Positions 47,299 to 57,875 of a stretch of 64,000 bases of DNA are shown here, piece after piece; positions within the stretch are counted from its first letter, which is position 1; each line of letters starts with the position of its first letter. Both the position numbers and the translations under genes were made by a program. The stretch comes from Tetraselmis striata (Eukaryota; Chlorophyta; Chlorodendrophyceae; Chlorodendrales; Chlorodendraceae), in NCBI GenBank assembly GCA_006384855.1, contig VCJN01000285.1:593302-657301 (forward strand), in the 5' to 3' direction. The notes beneath the pieces are model-generated. The model had not been told where the DNA came from. It made no database searches and was given only the letters and a program-made list of their open reading frames with translations.

Positions 47299-47949
47299 TG
47301 TCTCGTAATTATATTGTTTTGGCCCGTAATCGCGATTTTCCCACGGAATTTTTTACATCGGGGCTTTAAATTATGCGCACTACAAACAGAACTAACAGCA
47401 ACTATGAAAGGTTGCCAGCAAAAGAGAGACATAAGCCTGAAACCAAGGTCGAGCAGGAGGCCATGGAGCCAAGAACCAAGGGAGAGCCAAAGGAACCACG
47501 AAGTCGCCAAGCTGCCAGGAATCAAAGAGACCACCGCCCCGGGGTAGGCCATCAGCCGTGGCGAGGACGCTTGCAACCAATGACCCGGGTTGGGCATGTA
47601 TTCATTGTCTATACCTTGTACTCGCCCTTTTTTTTGCTAGGCTCGGTAGTCGCAATGACGTGCCCGGCTAGCCCGCGTTCCATAATATGCTACCAATAGC
47701 ATGTTGTGCCATCCCCATAGTACATTGGGCCCACATCGCGCCTCGCTGTAATTAACGCCTCACAAAGCTCCGTGACGACGCAAACGGCCAAGCAAGGTCT
47801 CAAACCGGCCAAGGTCTCAAACCGGCTGAATTTATGCAAATCGCGCGGGCACTTTACCCCGCGCAGCAATAGCATGAGCGCCGGTGACTAGCTCCTACCA
47901 ACCTCCGCAGCTGCGCCCCGCCGGCGCCGAGTACAGGTAGTGGTGTGCC

Positions 47950-48860
47950 ATGGGGCGTCGCAACTCCAAGCGCCGCATTCCTGAGGGCAAGTTGGGAGGG
48001 TTGGACGCCTGCCATGGGACTTGGGAACCGGTGACCAAGAGAATGTGCTGCCGCGCGTGTCGCGCCTCTGTCTCGAGGACTCACTTCTACGACACTCGTA
48101 GATGGACGGAGGCGTACGCCAAGCCTTCGGACACCGCGGCGCCTGTCGCAGCAGGTGGCGATGGCGCCCCCGCTGCAGCGTCCATCCGTCACGCCTCTGC
48201 TCCGTCCGGACCCGGTCAGACCGAAACGCAGGGTGAGCCGGGTAACGCATCTATCGATACCGTCGCCGCCACCATCACCCCCGCCTCCCTCTCCGCCGCT
48301 CCCGTCTCCCCGAAACGGATCAGCGAGCTCCGCACTCCCAGCGGCGGGGAGGGGCGTTCGGTGTCGTCTGATGGTGGCATGGCATCAAGCATGGCAACCC
48401 AGGAGATGAATGCTGAGCTTCACGTGGGCGCGATAATAACCAAGACGTTCGGGACGCGGGGGAGCTTTCTCGGCCAAGTAGTCCCCCCCCCCCCCCCCCC
48501 CCCTCCCCCCTCCCATATTGCCCTCCCTGACGTCCCGTTACACCTGCCATAGGCCCACCGCCACCCTGTGATCGCCACCCGTGTGTATCACCCAACATCT
48601 AGGTCGTCGGTTGGAGATGGGATAACGAGGACGCCGAGCCGGCGGATAGGGAGCTGGTGATGAAGGTGATTTACAACGACGGCGACTCGGAAGAGCTAGC
48701 TGAGTCGGAGATACAACCGCTATACCTGACGACAGAGCAGTTGGCGATTTCACTCGCATGTTGCCTCAAGGCGCCATTGACGACCTACCGGCGGTGGGCC
48801 CCTTGCGCACCCACCGACGGTGTGTTCGGGGGGTGCTTGCCCGCGTTGTTGCCCCCATAG
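47950..48860 (+). CDS. Frame C of element 2 (one intron)
   Basis: Exons 47950-48477 and 48603-48860, GT-AG, 261 residues. It begins MGRRNSKRRIPEGKLGGLD, with a Cys/His cluster RMCCRACRASVSRTHFYDTR that may bind zinc. A Ser/Pro linker, KLHVGAIITKTFGTRGSFLG-like text and WRWDNEDAEPADRELVMKVI follow. The intron donor GTAGT runs directly into about 22 C, as in host genes. The last 40 residues are in a different frame from element 1, so one of the copies has a frameshift. Function unknown. Confidence 0.55.
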
Positions 48861-48943
48861 TTTAGATATTGGTAAGAACCTCGCACTGGCAAGGTGCAAA
48901 CGATGATTTGCTAAAGATGACGGTTACACGCGCGCTCGTTTAG

Positions 48944-49129
48944 ATGCTTGCGCGCATGTGCACATGGCAAGAGCTACGCGAACTATTGGACGCCGATAGC
49001 GACGCCGAAGGCATTGTCGCGGGGGTTGTGGAAGGCAACCCCTATGACGACAGCCGCAGCGACAACGACGGTGAAGGAGACGCCATACCGCCCTCTACCC
49101 CCCATATAGCTGGAATCGTACGGTCCTAG
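48944..49129 (+). CDS. Small acidic frame D of element 2 (61 aa)
   Basis: MLARMCTWQELRELLDADSD followed by an Asp/Ser-rich end. It has a counterpart at 46470 in element 1. In element 1 this acidic stretch lies just before the transposase, so it may be the transposase N-terminus cut short by deletion. Confidence 0.4.
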   Translation: MLARMCTWQELRELLDADSDAEGIVAGVVEGNPYDDSRSDNDGEGDAIPPSTPHIAGIVRS

Positions 49130-49455
49130 GTCAGAATCTTAACGCAACATGTTCCGGGTATATACTCAACTTCCTACTACCAGGTGAACCGCATATATAC
49201 TGCATACCCTGCTGCGAATTGCTACTCTGCTACTCTGCTGCTCTGCTACGTAGCATATATACTGCTGGCGCCCCGCTGCCCCGGCCGCGGCGGCGCGCTG
49301 GCGCCCCGCTGCCCCGGCCGCGCTAGCAAAGGAAATGCGGTTTGTGAAATCGACGGACATGAGTCGATTTCACTCTTATCTGCGGTCGAAAATGATTTAT
49401 CATGATTGTTGATTATGATTAATGAGATTGTTGGCTGCACTACCCCGCAGGTACA

Positions 49456-49479
49456 ACTTGTATCACCAGTGATACAAGT
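49456..49479. repeat. Perfect 24-bp palindrome
   Basis: ACTTGTATCAC, two bases, then GTGATACAAGT: an 11-bp perfect inverted repeat at the left edge of the 2.1-kb insertion. Confidence 0.9.
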
Positions 49480-49924
49480 GGGGCAGGGAACATCATTCCA
49501 AGCTACATATGTATCGTACACCATGAAACAAGGACGGAAGCGCAACTACTGGATAAAGGCACCCCCCTCCCCCCATGCATGACTGCAAACTGCCTACATA
49601 GTGTCGCCCTGCTGAGTTCAGGTGCACACACACATGCAGGTTGTGCATGAGAAGCCCGAGACACAAAGGCATGTGGTGTTCAAGCACAAGACGAGTAGTG
49701 GGTGCCCACTGATGAGCACGGCAAGCATGCCATACTGCGAGACAGGCGTGCCGAGGTGGAGCAGCATGACAACCACGTGTATGTTGGAGAAGTGTTGTAC
49801 TTCTTGGAGGTGACCCACACCAGCCCGCCTTCGGTGCCGGACCTCACCGTCGATGTGTACCGACTGCACCCAGCTGAGCACATGGTGATAGGGTCCCCCC
49901 TCGGCACTGGTGTGTGGCAGAGCA

Positions 49925-50205
49925 AAGCACCCCTTCGGCCGAACATTCGCAAGGGGCATGACGCCTTCCATGTTGCGCTGAAGCATATCGAGGGGAAACT
50001 GTGCTCCTTATATGCTGATCATACCGGATGATAAATCATGATAGTAAATCATAATAAATCATAATATCATGAACCCAAAGCGCCCCTTCGGCCGTACATT
50101 CGCAAGGGGCATGACGCCTTCCATGTCGCGCTGAAGCACATCGAGGGGAAACTGTGCTCCTTACATGCTGATCCTACCGGATGATAAATCATGATATGTA
50201 AATCG
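49925..50205 (+). repeat. Local tandem duplication (two copies, about 155-bp step)
   Basis: CCCCTTCGGCCG ... CATACCGGATGATAAATCATG occurs at about 49930 and again at about 50085 with few changes. The first copy is the end of the 49702 frame. ATAAATCATGAT-type repeats follow. Confidence 0.85.
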
Positions 50206-51848
50206 TAATATAAATCATGATAAGTCATGATAGATAAATCATGACCGGACATAGTGACAGACCAGCACTTATCCCGGTTTGGGATGTCCTCACAGGATGT
50301 GGGGCAGTATGTGTGGTGCACATATAGACCATGCACTACTAGCTGAATCTCCGTATAGCTGGTATAAATGTAATCGATCAAAGTTATGCTGCCCGGCAAT
50401 GCCGCGCAGCGCCCCGGCGCCGATGCCCTGCGCACCCAGGACCCACCGCCCAAAACCTAGCCCCCTTGGCCATCTGAATCGACGGAGGTTTTAAACAACC
50501 CATGTTGGCAGTCTGCTGGGTACGAGGGACTGCAAAGGGAGGTGACACAGTTGGTGCAGTCATATGGGTAAGGCTCGGACTGTTACACAATGCTAAAATT
50601 ACATCACTTCTGCGTGCTGCTACTCGCTACTTTACTGGCTACTAGCAATTATGCCTTATGTGTACCTTTTATCACTTTGGCTGATGGCCCAACTATGCCT
50701 CACCTGTCCGCAGTCTACTCTCCCAAGAGGGGTGGAGCATCTCATGAGCTTTTTTTACTGCAAAATTTTGTGAGTCGACCAATATAGAACAAAATCATGG
50801 CTGCCGGTATTCATCCGCCCATTACATGATGATGGGAGTCATTACGGTGGCCCGGTGCCCTGGTCCACTCCCCACGGGATGTTGGGGTACCGCAGGAAGC
50901 CTGCCTTGAGTGTTGCAGCTGCACTTGTTGGGTGCGGGTACGTTACTCGGGGACGATGCCACCCGCCATGTCGGCTCCCCAATTCTTGGCAGCCTCCATC
51001 AGCCTCCATGATCACATTGGTCGGCGTGTTATGGCTCATATAGCGGGACAGCAGGGCCGTAGCCGCGAGCGCCATTGCCGTGAACAGCTTGAAATGGTCG
51101 ACGTAGGCTTCCCGCAGCTTTGGGTTCCCTTGTGGGTCCTTCTCGATGCACATCTCCAGGGCGCGGTACAACTGAGCCCGCGCCGCAGCGAGCCATATGC
51201 GGCCGACTTCGCTAAGCATGTCTCTATAAGAAACCCAGGTATCGGCGCGTTTATGAGGAAGAACTTCCAGCCCCGGTGACCCTCTGCCCCAACGGCAAGA
51301 ATGCCCGGCCATGTCTGTTCCTTGTGGAGAGAGGCATACATGTTGGTGTCGGTCCTGCGGGTTGGAACCCACCCCGGCTCGAGATGGATGCACCCCCTCT
51401 CTGCCAATTGTCGGGCGAGGTAACGGCTGAACTCCGTACGGACGCCGTCGATTCGTGCTCCCGGTGACGCTTGGCCATACAGGGCGAGGCGAGGATCCGT
51501 GGATATGGTGGGTAACGATGGGTGCCGGCGGCGGGTGGGTGCTAGTGGAGTAGCTGGGTTTGGGTTCGGTAGCTGGAGAAGCAGACAACTTTGTTGTACT
51601 ACAAGTCGTTGGCAGCCCTGACGTAGTCAGCCACTTGTCTCACTGTTTGAGCTTTTGCAGACGCGTACAATCGATTTAAATGCGGAGTACGCCAGGTATC
51701 GCGACCCATTCCCCGGGATTTTTAAGGGGTACCTACGGCCGAATTAATATTTTGTAGAAAATGTGTGTCAAATGTGTCCTCATGTTAACGATAAATACGG
51801 TCGCCATGCATGACATTACGCGATGGCTACGCAGCAAGCCGGAGTGCG

Positions 51849-51857
51849 CTATATAAC
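51849..51857 (+). promoter_or_regulatory. TATA-like box of gene A, element 2
   Basis: CTATATAAC, about 140 bp before the ATG at 51995, conserved with element 1. Confidence 0.55.
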
Positions 51858-51994
51858 AGCGGAGCGCGATGAGAAGTCGTCCAAGCGCGGCGCCGGACTT
51901 TTTTTTTGAAAGCAGCAGCTGCGCCTATCTGACGCACACTCGCACCCGCCAAACAGTACCGTAGCTGCTCGTCCCCCAACACGCACCCTCCATC

Positions 51995-53270
51995 ATGGCC
52001 ACCCACGCCAAGCTACTTCCAGGCACCCCCTATATATGGCAGAGCTGTGAGGCTTGGAGGCATGACCATAGTACTCGGTGCTCTGTGCAGCACGGGCCGC
52101 ATATCGTTGAGGACGTGCGGCATGCGCTGTAGTTCCGCGGCCAGGCGACCAACAACCATTTCCGCGTTCACCCAAAGAAACCCCAGGGCGAGGACGCGTT
52201 CAGCTATGCTTTCGCGGACATACTGAACAACTGCGCTGAGCGAAAGCAGTACGACAAAGCCGGGAAGAATCACTTGCTTGAGGCAGGTTCTAAGTGTCAG
52301 ATTCGGGTGTCGTCACGTTGTATTTTACCTCGTGCGTACCCGACGCGACGCATGCCTAGATCTTGAACCCGCACCCGAGGCGGCGCCCCCCCCCCCCCCC
52401 CCCCTCCCGGGATCTCACATGGGCACTAGCGTTAAGAACGCCTCCGTCGACGGTTCATGCTATATATACTCCCACGAGCCGGGGCCTGGAGTCCACCATG
52501 AAAGGTACAATGAGTAGTCGGCGGGTGGTTGACATGACTGCGTAGAGGATTATAATTTCACAGGCGTTGACCGCCCCGTGCCGCATTTTTGTTGTTGCTC
52601 TTGCAGCTGAGGATAAGGCACAACTGTCGGGTGGCTTTGACGAATGCAGGCCGCGCGACACTCAGATGGGGATCCCTTAGGCTAGCTCGAGGTCTGCGAG
52701 GTGACGCCGCATTGGGAAGCCGCAGGTGAGTCGCGTTTATTTTCGCACTTGTTCGATTACACAGCCACCGCCGCCGCAACAAGCAATCAACACGCAGAGT
52801 AACTTTCGCAGTTGATGTGTCAAACCCCCGCCCAGTCCATACGTTTGGCGGTAAGCCGATCGTATCGAGTGCTCAATGCAACAAGGTCGTGTCGCTGCCG
52901 CTGGCGGGCACAGCTGCGTCGCCAAAGCTCCACGGCTTGGTGGGCGTGCCGGCGCAGCAGCAGAAGAGGGCGGGCGGCATCATCAAGCACAATACCAACG
53001 CGGTCAAGAACCAGGCCGCCACGCAAGCCGTCCCCGGAGACAACGTCGACGAGGGCAGTAGCCCGGAGCCCCCGGCCAAGAAGGCCAAGCATCCCGCCAA
53101 GCAAGCCAGCGGTTGGAGTGCCGGCCCGGGGCCGGGGTGGTGCCGGGGCCAATGTGGGCAGTGGGGCGTTCGGGTCGCGGGGCGGCCGCCATGCCGCCGT
53201 AGCCGCCGCTGCCTCCATCCGCGAGCAGCAGGCCGCCCGCCGTGGCGGCCCCGGCCGAAACCGGATGTAA
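51995..53270 (+). pseudogene. Gene A remnant of element 2
   Basis: Starts MATHAKLLPGTP, matching MSKQAKLLPCNP of element 1. The first block contains a stop and the second block is reduced to its two ends. The third (52817-53270) keeps FGGKPIVSS, RAGGIIKHNTNAVKN and the NLS-like PPAKKAK. It is decayed. Confidence 0.55.
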
Positions 53271-53482
53271 ACGATTTACTCCGCCCGCCCACTGCCGCGC
53301 GCCTCGCCGCCCACTGCCGCGCGCCCGCTCACTGGCACTGCCGTGCGCGCTATCGCGGATTAGGCAAGATCGCATCAGGGGTGGCTGCGGTCGCAGCGGC
53401 ATGGCGGACCTTGCCGAGACTGCGTTTCAGGGAGCGTTTAAATACATGGTAAAACATTATAATTACGAAGTCAAGCGGGAGC

Positions 53483-53674
53483 CTAGTGCGGAGGCGACTC
53501 GGCGCATGCCCATCTGTGCGTGTCATAGAACAAAGTCCTCATGAAGTAGGCGTCCAACCCGCGGCAGCGGATTTTCTTGGACACCGGTTTCGGAATCCCC
53601 TCGGTGGCAGCGGTCCAGCCCTCCTTTCCCGGAGGAATACAACGCTTGGAGTTGCTACGCCCCATGCATGGCAC
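53483..53674 (-). pseudogene. Frame C of element 1, N-terminal piece
   Basis: MPCMGRSNSKRC ... TLFYDTHRW parallels MGRRNSKRR ... THFYDTRRW of element 2. It stops where the nested copy begins, which is the key to the nested-insertion model. Confidence 0.65.
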
Positions 53675-55244
53675 ACCACTACTCGACGCCGGCGGCTCGC
53701 AGCGCCAGGGGGTTGGTAGGGGCTAGTGACTAGCGCTCCGGCTGCTACGGTGCATTGTAAAGTGTCCGCACGACTACAACTTAGCCGCGTGACCAGGGCG
53801 TGAGACCTACGGTACCGTTAGACGTTGCGTCGTCACGGATCTTATGAGGCGTTAAATTACAGTGTGGCGAAACCCGGAGCCATTACGGGTACACGCGTGA
53901 GGCGCGATGTGGGTCCAATGTACTATGGGGATGGCATAACAGGGTAGGAGGTAGCATTACGGGATACGGGCGCGAGCCGGGCACGCCATTGCGACTATCG
54001 AGCAGCCTAGCGATTAGTGACGATCGCTACACGGTAGATACGGGAACTACGGGTGTATTCTCTGGGGAAATCACGATTACGGGCCATTATTGTGTAATTA
54101 AGAGACAGTCGGGGAAGCTAGCGATATGTGAGCCGAATGGGCATTGCTCGTCCAACTGCAGCATGCAATACACCGTTTCCGAGCACTAAGGATTCCGACG
54201 TAGCAGTGCAAAAGCGGATCACACCGGCGAATCAAGAGATACATGCCACATAACATTTTAGAGTACTTAGAAACGTACCGCGATGTTTATATTTCGCTAT
54301 TTCTCCAATGTAACCCTCCCCCCTTCAATGGCGCGCTTTCAAGAACGAATAGATTCTCAATCACCTTGCAGTATTTTTTCCCTCCCACACCTTTTGTCTT
54401 GATTGTATTCCTTGCGCCATGCGGTTCCCGTGATTAAATACAAGCTAGACAAGCCATTTGAATGATGCCAATGCGCCGTACATTTGTGCTTGGTTGGGAT
54501 ACTTAGATATCTCTTGCTTCACCGTTTTGCCGCGGCGTTGCCCCCTTCATCTCCCCGAGTCCACTGTCTCGCCGCGCCCCATCGCCCTCGCCGTTTCAGC
54601 AACGTTTCCGCTACGCTTTCGCAGCTGATTGACGCAGCCTGTATTCGCAAACCACGAGCTTGTTGCCATGCTCGTGCGAGTTGCGTCGACAATTCTAGAC
54701 GAGCGTGTCGGCGGCGTTTTTGCTGACGGGTAGTAGGGGGCCGAGAGAGAAAAGTTTCGGCTTGTGGCGCCCCGGGAGCCTTTATTATCCTCTGGAAAGC
54801 CCGATGGGCGTGCATATGCAGCATCGGAACTTCCGATGTTGTCGACAGAAATTTCGGCGTGTTTAGTGATATACACATCTTCATGCATAAGTATATATTA
54901 TATCATACACTTGGCCCCACGGATGCAGACAGTAACAAATAGACACTGCATATTGTAATTGTATTTACAACGGAATCCTAAGATTTCGGGTCCGCCCCTT
55001 ACAATGTACACCAAAAGTGCAGACAGTAAGCGCAATAATTCTATGGGACGCCATCGATCGGCTCCAAAACCCGCACTGGCACTCCACTGGCACATCGAAC
55101 TGCTCCAAAACCCCACCCTGCGCGCTTATGATTTTTTGCATCTTATCATTGTTGACCGGAAATTTCGTCCGTTTTTTCGGCGCGCACCAACGGGCGGGTA
55201 TCGCTGATTTTGAAGTGTTGCATACGCCAAACGCGGCCATGGGC

Positions 55245-55388
55245 GCCGCAACATCACCTCGCATGTTCTCAGAGGAGGGCAAAGAAATAACCGGCCCCTT
55301 GGAACCGTTGTGCCCCCATGAGCCGCGACGCAAGATACCTGGTAGCCGCAACATCACCTCGCATGTTCTCAGAGGAGGGCATAGAAAT
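55245..55388 (+). repeat. 44-bp direct repeat, copies exactly 100 bp apart
   Basis: 55245-55288 and 55345-55388 differ at one base. Both contain ATCACCTCGCATGTTCTCAG. Confidence 0.9.
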
Positions 55389-57060
55389 GCCCTAGATAAC
55401 CCTAGATGTACACCGCGAAAATGCGATATAAGGCATTCAGATCTGGCAAGATGTAGCACTTCACTGCTGCTAGATGTAAATGTGTAGTCGCTACGTATGT
55501 CCATCATACGCCATCGCATTCATTGTGCGACTAGTGAAGACGCGGCTCGCTCGAGGGAAGATGAGGACATTTAGTCGCTACCAGATGTAAAGATTATGTA
55601 CAGGTATGCACACAGGGCAGCAATCGGTTGTGCGACATATGGCGGTGTGCAGCTTGCGCACGGATTTAAATCCCACCCGTTCATTACTTTTGATGCTTGT
55701 AGTAGGAGCACGATAACAGTGATGACAGGACGCCCGCCGGTACTGGGAGCGACTAGCCAGCTCAGCAGCCCCGCCCGTCTGACACTCTGACGGTGCCGCT
55801 CGTAGCGCTGACGTTTGTCGATTGCGTCATACTATGACAGCAACAAGTAGAATATTTGCACAGGCGATACGCTCTGTGAACCTCAGACGCATTTCAGCTG
55901 CCAGCGGATGGAAAGACAGGCTCGGACGCTTCTCCTCGAAACACGACGACACAGATTCATACGCAAATATTTGCAAGTGACCGCACAGCTACACTTGGAA
56001 CTGCAGCCAATGTGCTAGTAACGTGGTTGCAAAAGTGATCGACGGAAGGTGCGGGTACACTCATGTATCCGGCATGCTAACCTGGCAATGAGACAATTGA
56101 GTAACCTGGACAGGACCGGGTAGTAATAAGCGCTTTCCATATGAAGCACTCTTCGACGTACGGCGCACCCTGCTTCGCCCACCGAAGGCATCCTGTGACG
56201 GTGCACCCGAGAGTCTCTAGTCGTGGATTGGCTGACTGGACGGTGCAACGACCCCGGGTCGACACAGGCGGAACGGACCTACATAAGGAATATGCAACGC
56301 GAGGTGACGCGAGCTTCACCGCGGCCGGCACTCGCTAGTACTGGCAAGGGTTACCTGTACCCGCTTCGTGCGTGTGTGCGGGCGGCTTTTGTTGATCTCG
56401 TATTATTTGCGATTTAATAGGGTCGCTAGTTGGCTGGCGCGCTCGTATTCTGACAGTTCAGGAACGCAGGGGCCACCGGCAGTTCCGTACCCGGGTACCG
56501 TCACTCTTGTACCCGTACCAATACAGGTATACACGTATGTAATCTTTGCTCGTACTTGTACCTGTTTTTGGCAGGTACCATGAACTACAGGGGTAGCCCC
56601 CAATTTGTCTTTCAGAATTAATTAATTACATCAGGGCTTTCACAGAAGCGCACTACATTGTCTTTCAGAATGCTTCGGCAATTTACTTTGTGACTGTATC
56701 ATCACGGAGCGTCGCCTACCGAGGGATTCAGCGACTGCCTGACTGGATTTCTGCCTAAACGGCCGTCGTAGGGACGCTGCAACGGTTTCACTGGTGCCAG
56801 TCCTGTCCCGGGGACGGGAAAAAAACCAAAAACCAGGAACTAGCGACTGTGATATCCGCACGCATTATTATTCTGCATATAATAGTGCGACCGTGTGGCC
56901 GGCCGACAATTACCTGCCACATCGCGGGGCCCCGCGGCCCGGCGCTAAGAGGGTTCTGCTTAAATGTAGGCTTTTTCCTTCCCAGTACTTTGCGTGCATT
57001 CTCTTGACGCTCTCCCTGTAACCAAAAAGTATATAATAGTATCATATAATATGTAGAAGA

Positions 57061-57122
57061 TACATGAGCTAGCAGCAGAAGGCGATATCGGAAATCACCA
57101 AAATAAAAGGCAATCAGAAAGG
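57061..57122 (-). repeat. Dispersed 62-bp repeat, copy 3
   Basis: Reverse complement identical to 1335-1396, although 56 kb apart. Confidence 0.85.
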
Positions 57123-57875
57123 TAGTGTCATGCAGCTTATACTTCTTCCCTGTTTTACTAATGCCAGGGGTATTACCGCTGCTAATGCATACAAATCCCA
57201 AATTCAAAGTCGCTACACGCGGTATGCAGAATGCAGAATGCTCGTGCTGGGCTGTCCAGCAGCAGCTGCCCTGCAGTAGAGGGATCTCTGCTGCTACGAT
57301 GGCGTAATCCTCGCATCATCGATTCATCGCGGCACAAAAGCACATCGTCCGCAACCGTCCGGGGCGGCAACAGATCAAGGACCTGAAGCGGGCTGATTAC
57401 AAATCGATCACAACCGGAATCCATCTGGCCACATATATCCATCAATGATTGACATTCTGCCGCGTTTTCTTGCCCTGGCCGGGACAGGACTGCTGGCGAC
57501 TCGGAGCAACTGCTGGCATCAACCGATATTTAGCGACTACTGCCTTTTTTTTCATTCTTACAGCAGCGGTACAGCAGAAACCAGTACCAGTACCAGCGCA
57601 TTCACACCAGTACCTGGTAGTAGTTAGCGACTGAGGTTCCTGTACAGTAGTACCGAGCGGCCGTCACGTCAGCGCCGGCGCAGCAGCGGGCGGATCTGCC
57701 GAAGGTACGGGTATATACGAGATCAACTGCTGGAGACAGCGCCGCTGAAGAGCTTCCTGTCGAGTACAGCCAAGAGCAATTCTCCGTCACTGCGCAGCAC
57801 TCGCCGCTGCTACAGGCTGTTCTTGGCTCGGCTGAACCTTGCGTCCTAGCTGAGCCAGGCAAGCTGGCGTTCCTC

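Larger units (their letters stand above)
49451..51580. mobile_element. 2.1-kb insertion within element 2, absent from element 1
   Basis: Element 1 reads straight through the matching point near 43190. Inside are a frame at 49702-50031 (VYVGEVLYFLEVTHTSPP, like the domain after transposases in other EnSpm-type elements) and a minus frame at 50842-51588 (RAQLYRALEMCIEKDPQGNP, unknown). A 24-bp palindrome at 49456-49479 marks the left edge. Its class is not settled. Confidence 0.5.
47300..53475 (+). mobile_element. Nested non-autonomous CACTA-like copy (element 2)
   Basis: It starts CACTGTCTCGTAATTATA at 47300 and ends near 53475 with AAAACATTATAATTACGA, the inverse of the start. Parallel features to element 1: 5' leader (47640-47940 matches 53700-54000 inverted), frame C (47950-48860), frame D (48944-49129), a shared block (49350-49450 matches 43190-43300 inverted) and gene A (51995-53270). 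It has no transposase between D and the shared block, and most of gene A block 2 is deleted. It carries a 2.1-kb extra insertion. It would need a transposase from elsewhere. Confidence 0.7.
40745..54105 (-). mobile_element. CACTA/EnSpm-like DNA transposon, split by a nested relative
   Basis: Element 1, read on the minus strand. The right end is near 54105, whose reverse complement begins ACTGTCTCTTAATTAC. The left end is near 40745 (CACCTCGTAATGAG). Both ends carry GGCCCGTAATC/CCGGTAATC-like motifs. Removing the nested copy (47300-53475) leaves about 7.2 kb. Gene order: frame C start (53674-53483) joined to its rest (47298-46546), small acidic frame D, a Tnp2-like transposase (46160-43520), then accessory gene A (42760-41103). 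The family call rests on the Tnp2-like transposase and the terminus; the usual CACTA end is only approximate and no clean 3-bp duplication is seen. The transposase is decayed, so this copy is probably dead. Confidence 0.7.
54106..57645. other. Gene-poor stretch, no supported coding gene
   Basis: Mixed-composition DNA with a 44-bp duplication (55245/55345), the third copy of the dispersed 62-bp repeat (57061-57122) and GTACC-rich simple stretches near 56480-56580. None of the short frames looks like a gene. Confidence 0.55.

Noticed and set aside
40900-54100. A giant palindrome or long-terminal-inverted-repeat element centred near 47.6 kb
   Set aside because: Frame C is split into two pieces exactly at the ends of the inner copy, and the inner copy has its own termini at 47300 and about 53475. 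Nested insertion explains all inverted matches.
40900-54100. Polinton or other virus-like element
   Set aside because: No capsid, protein-primed polymerase, packaging ATPase or integrase text was seen. The recognisable enzyme is a Tnp2-like DNA transposase.
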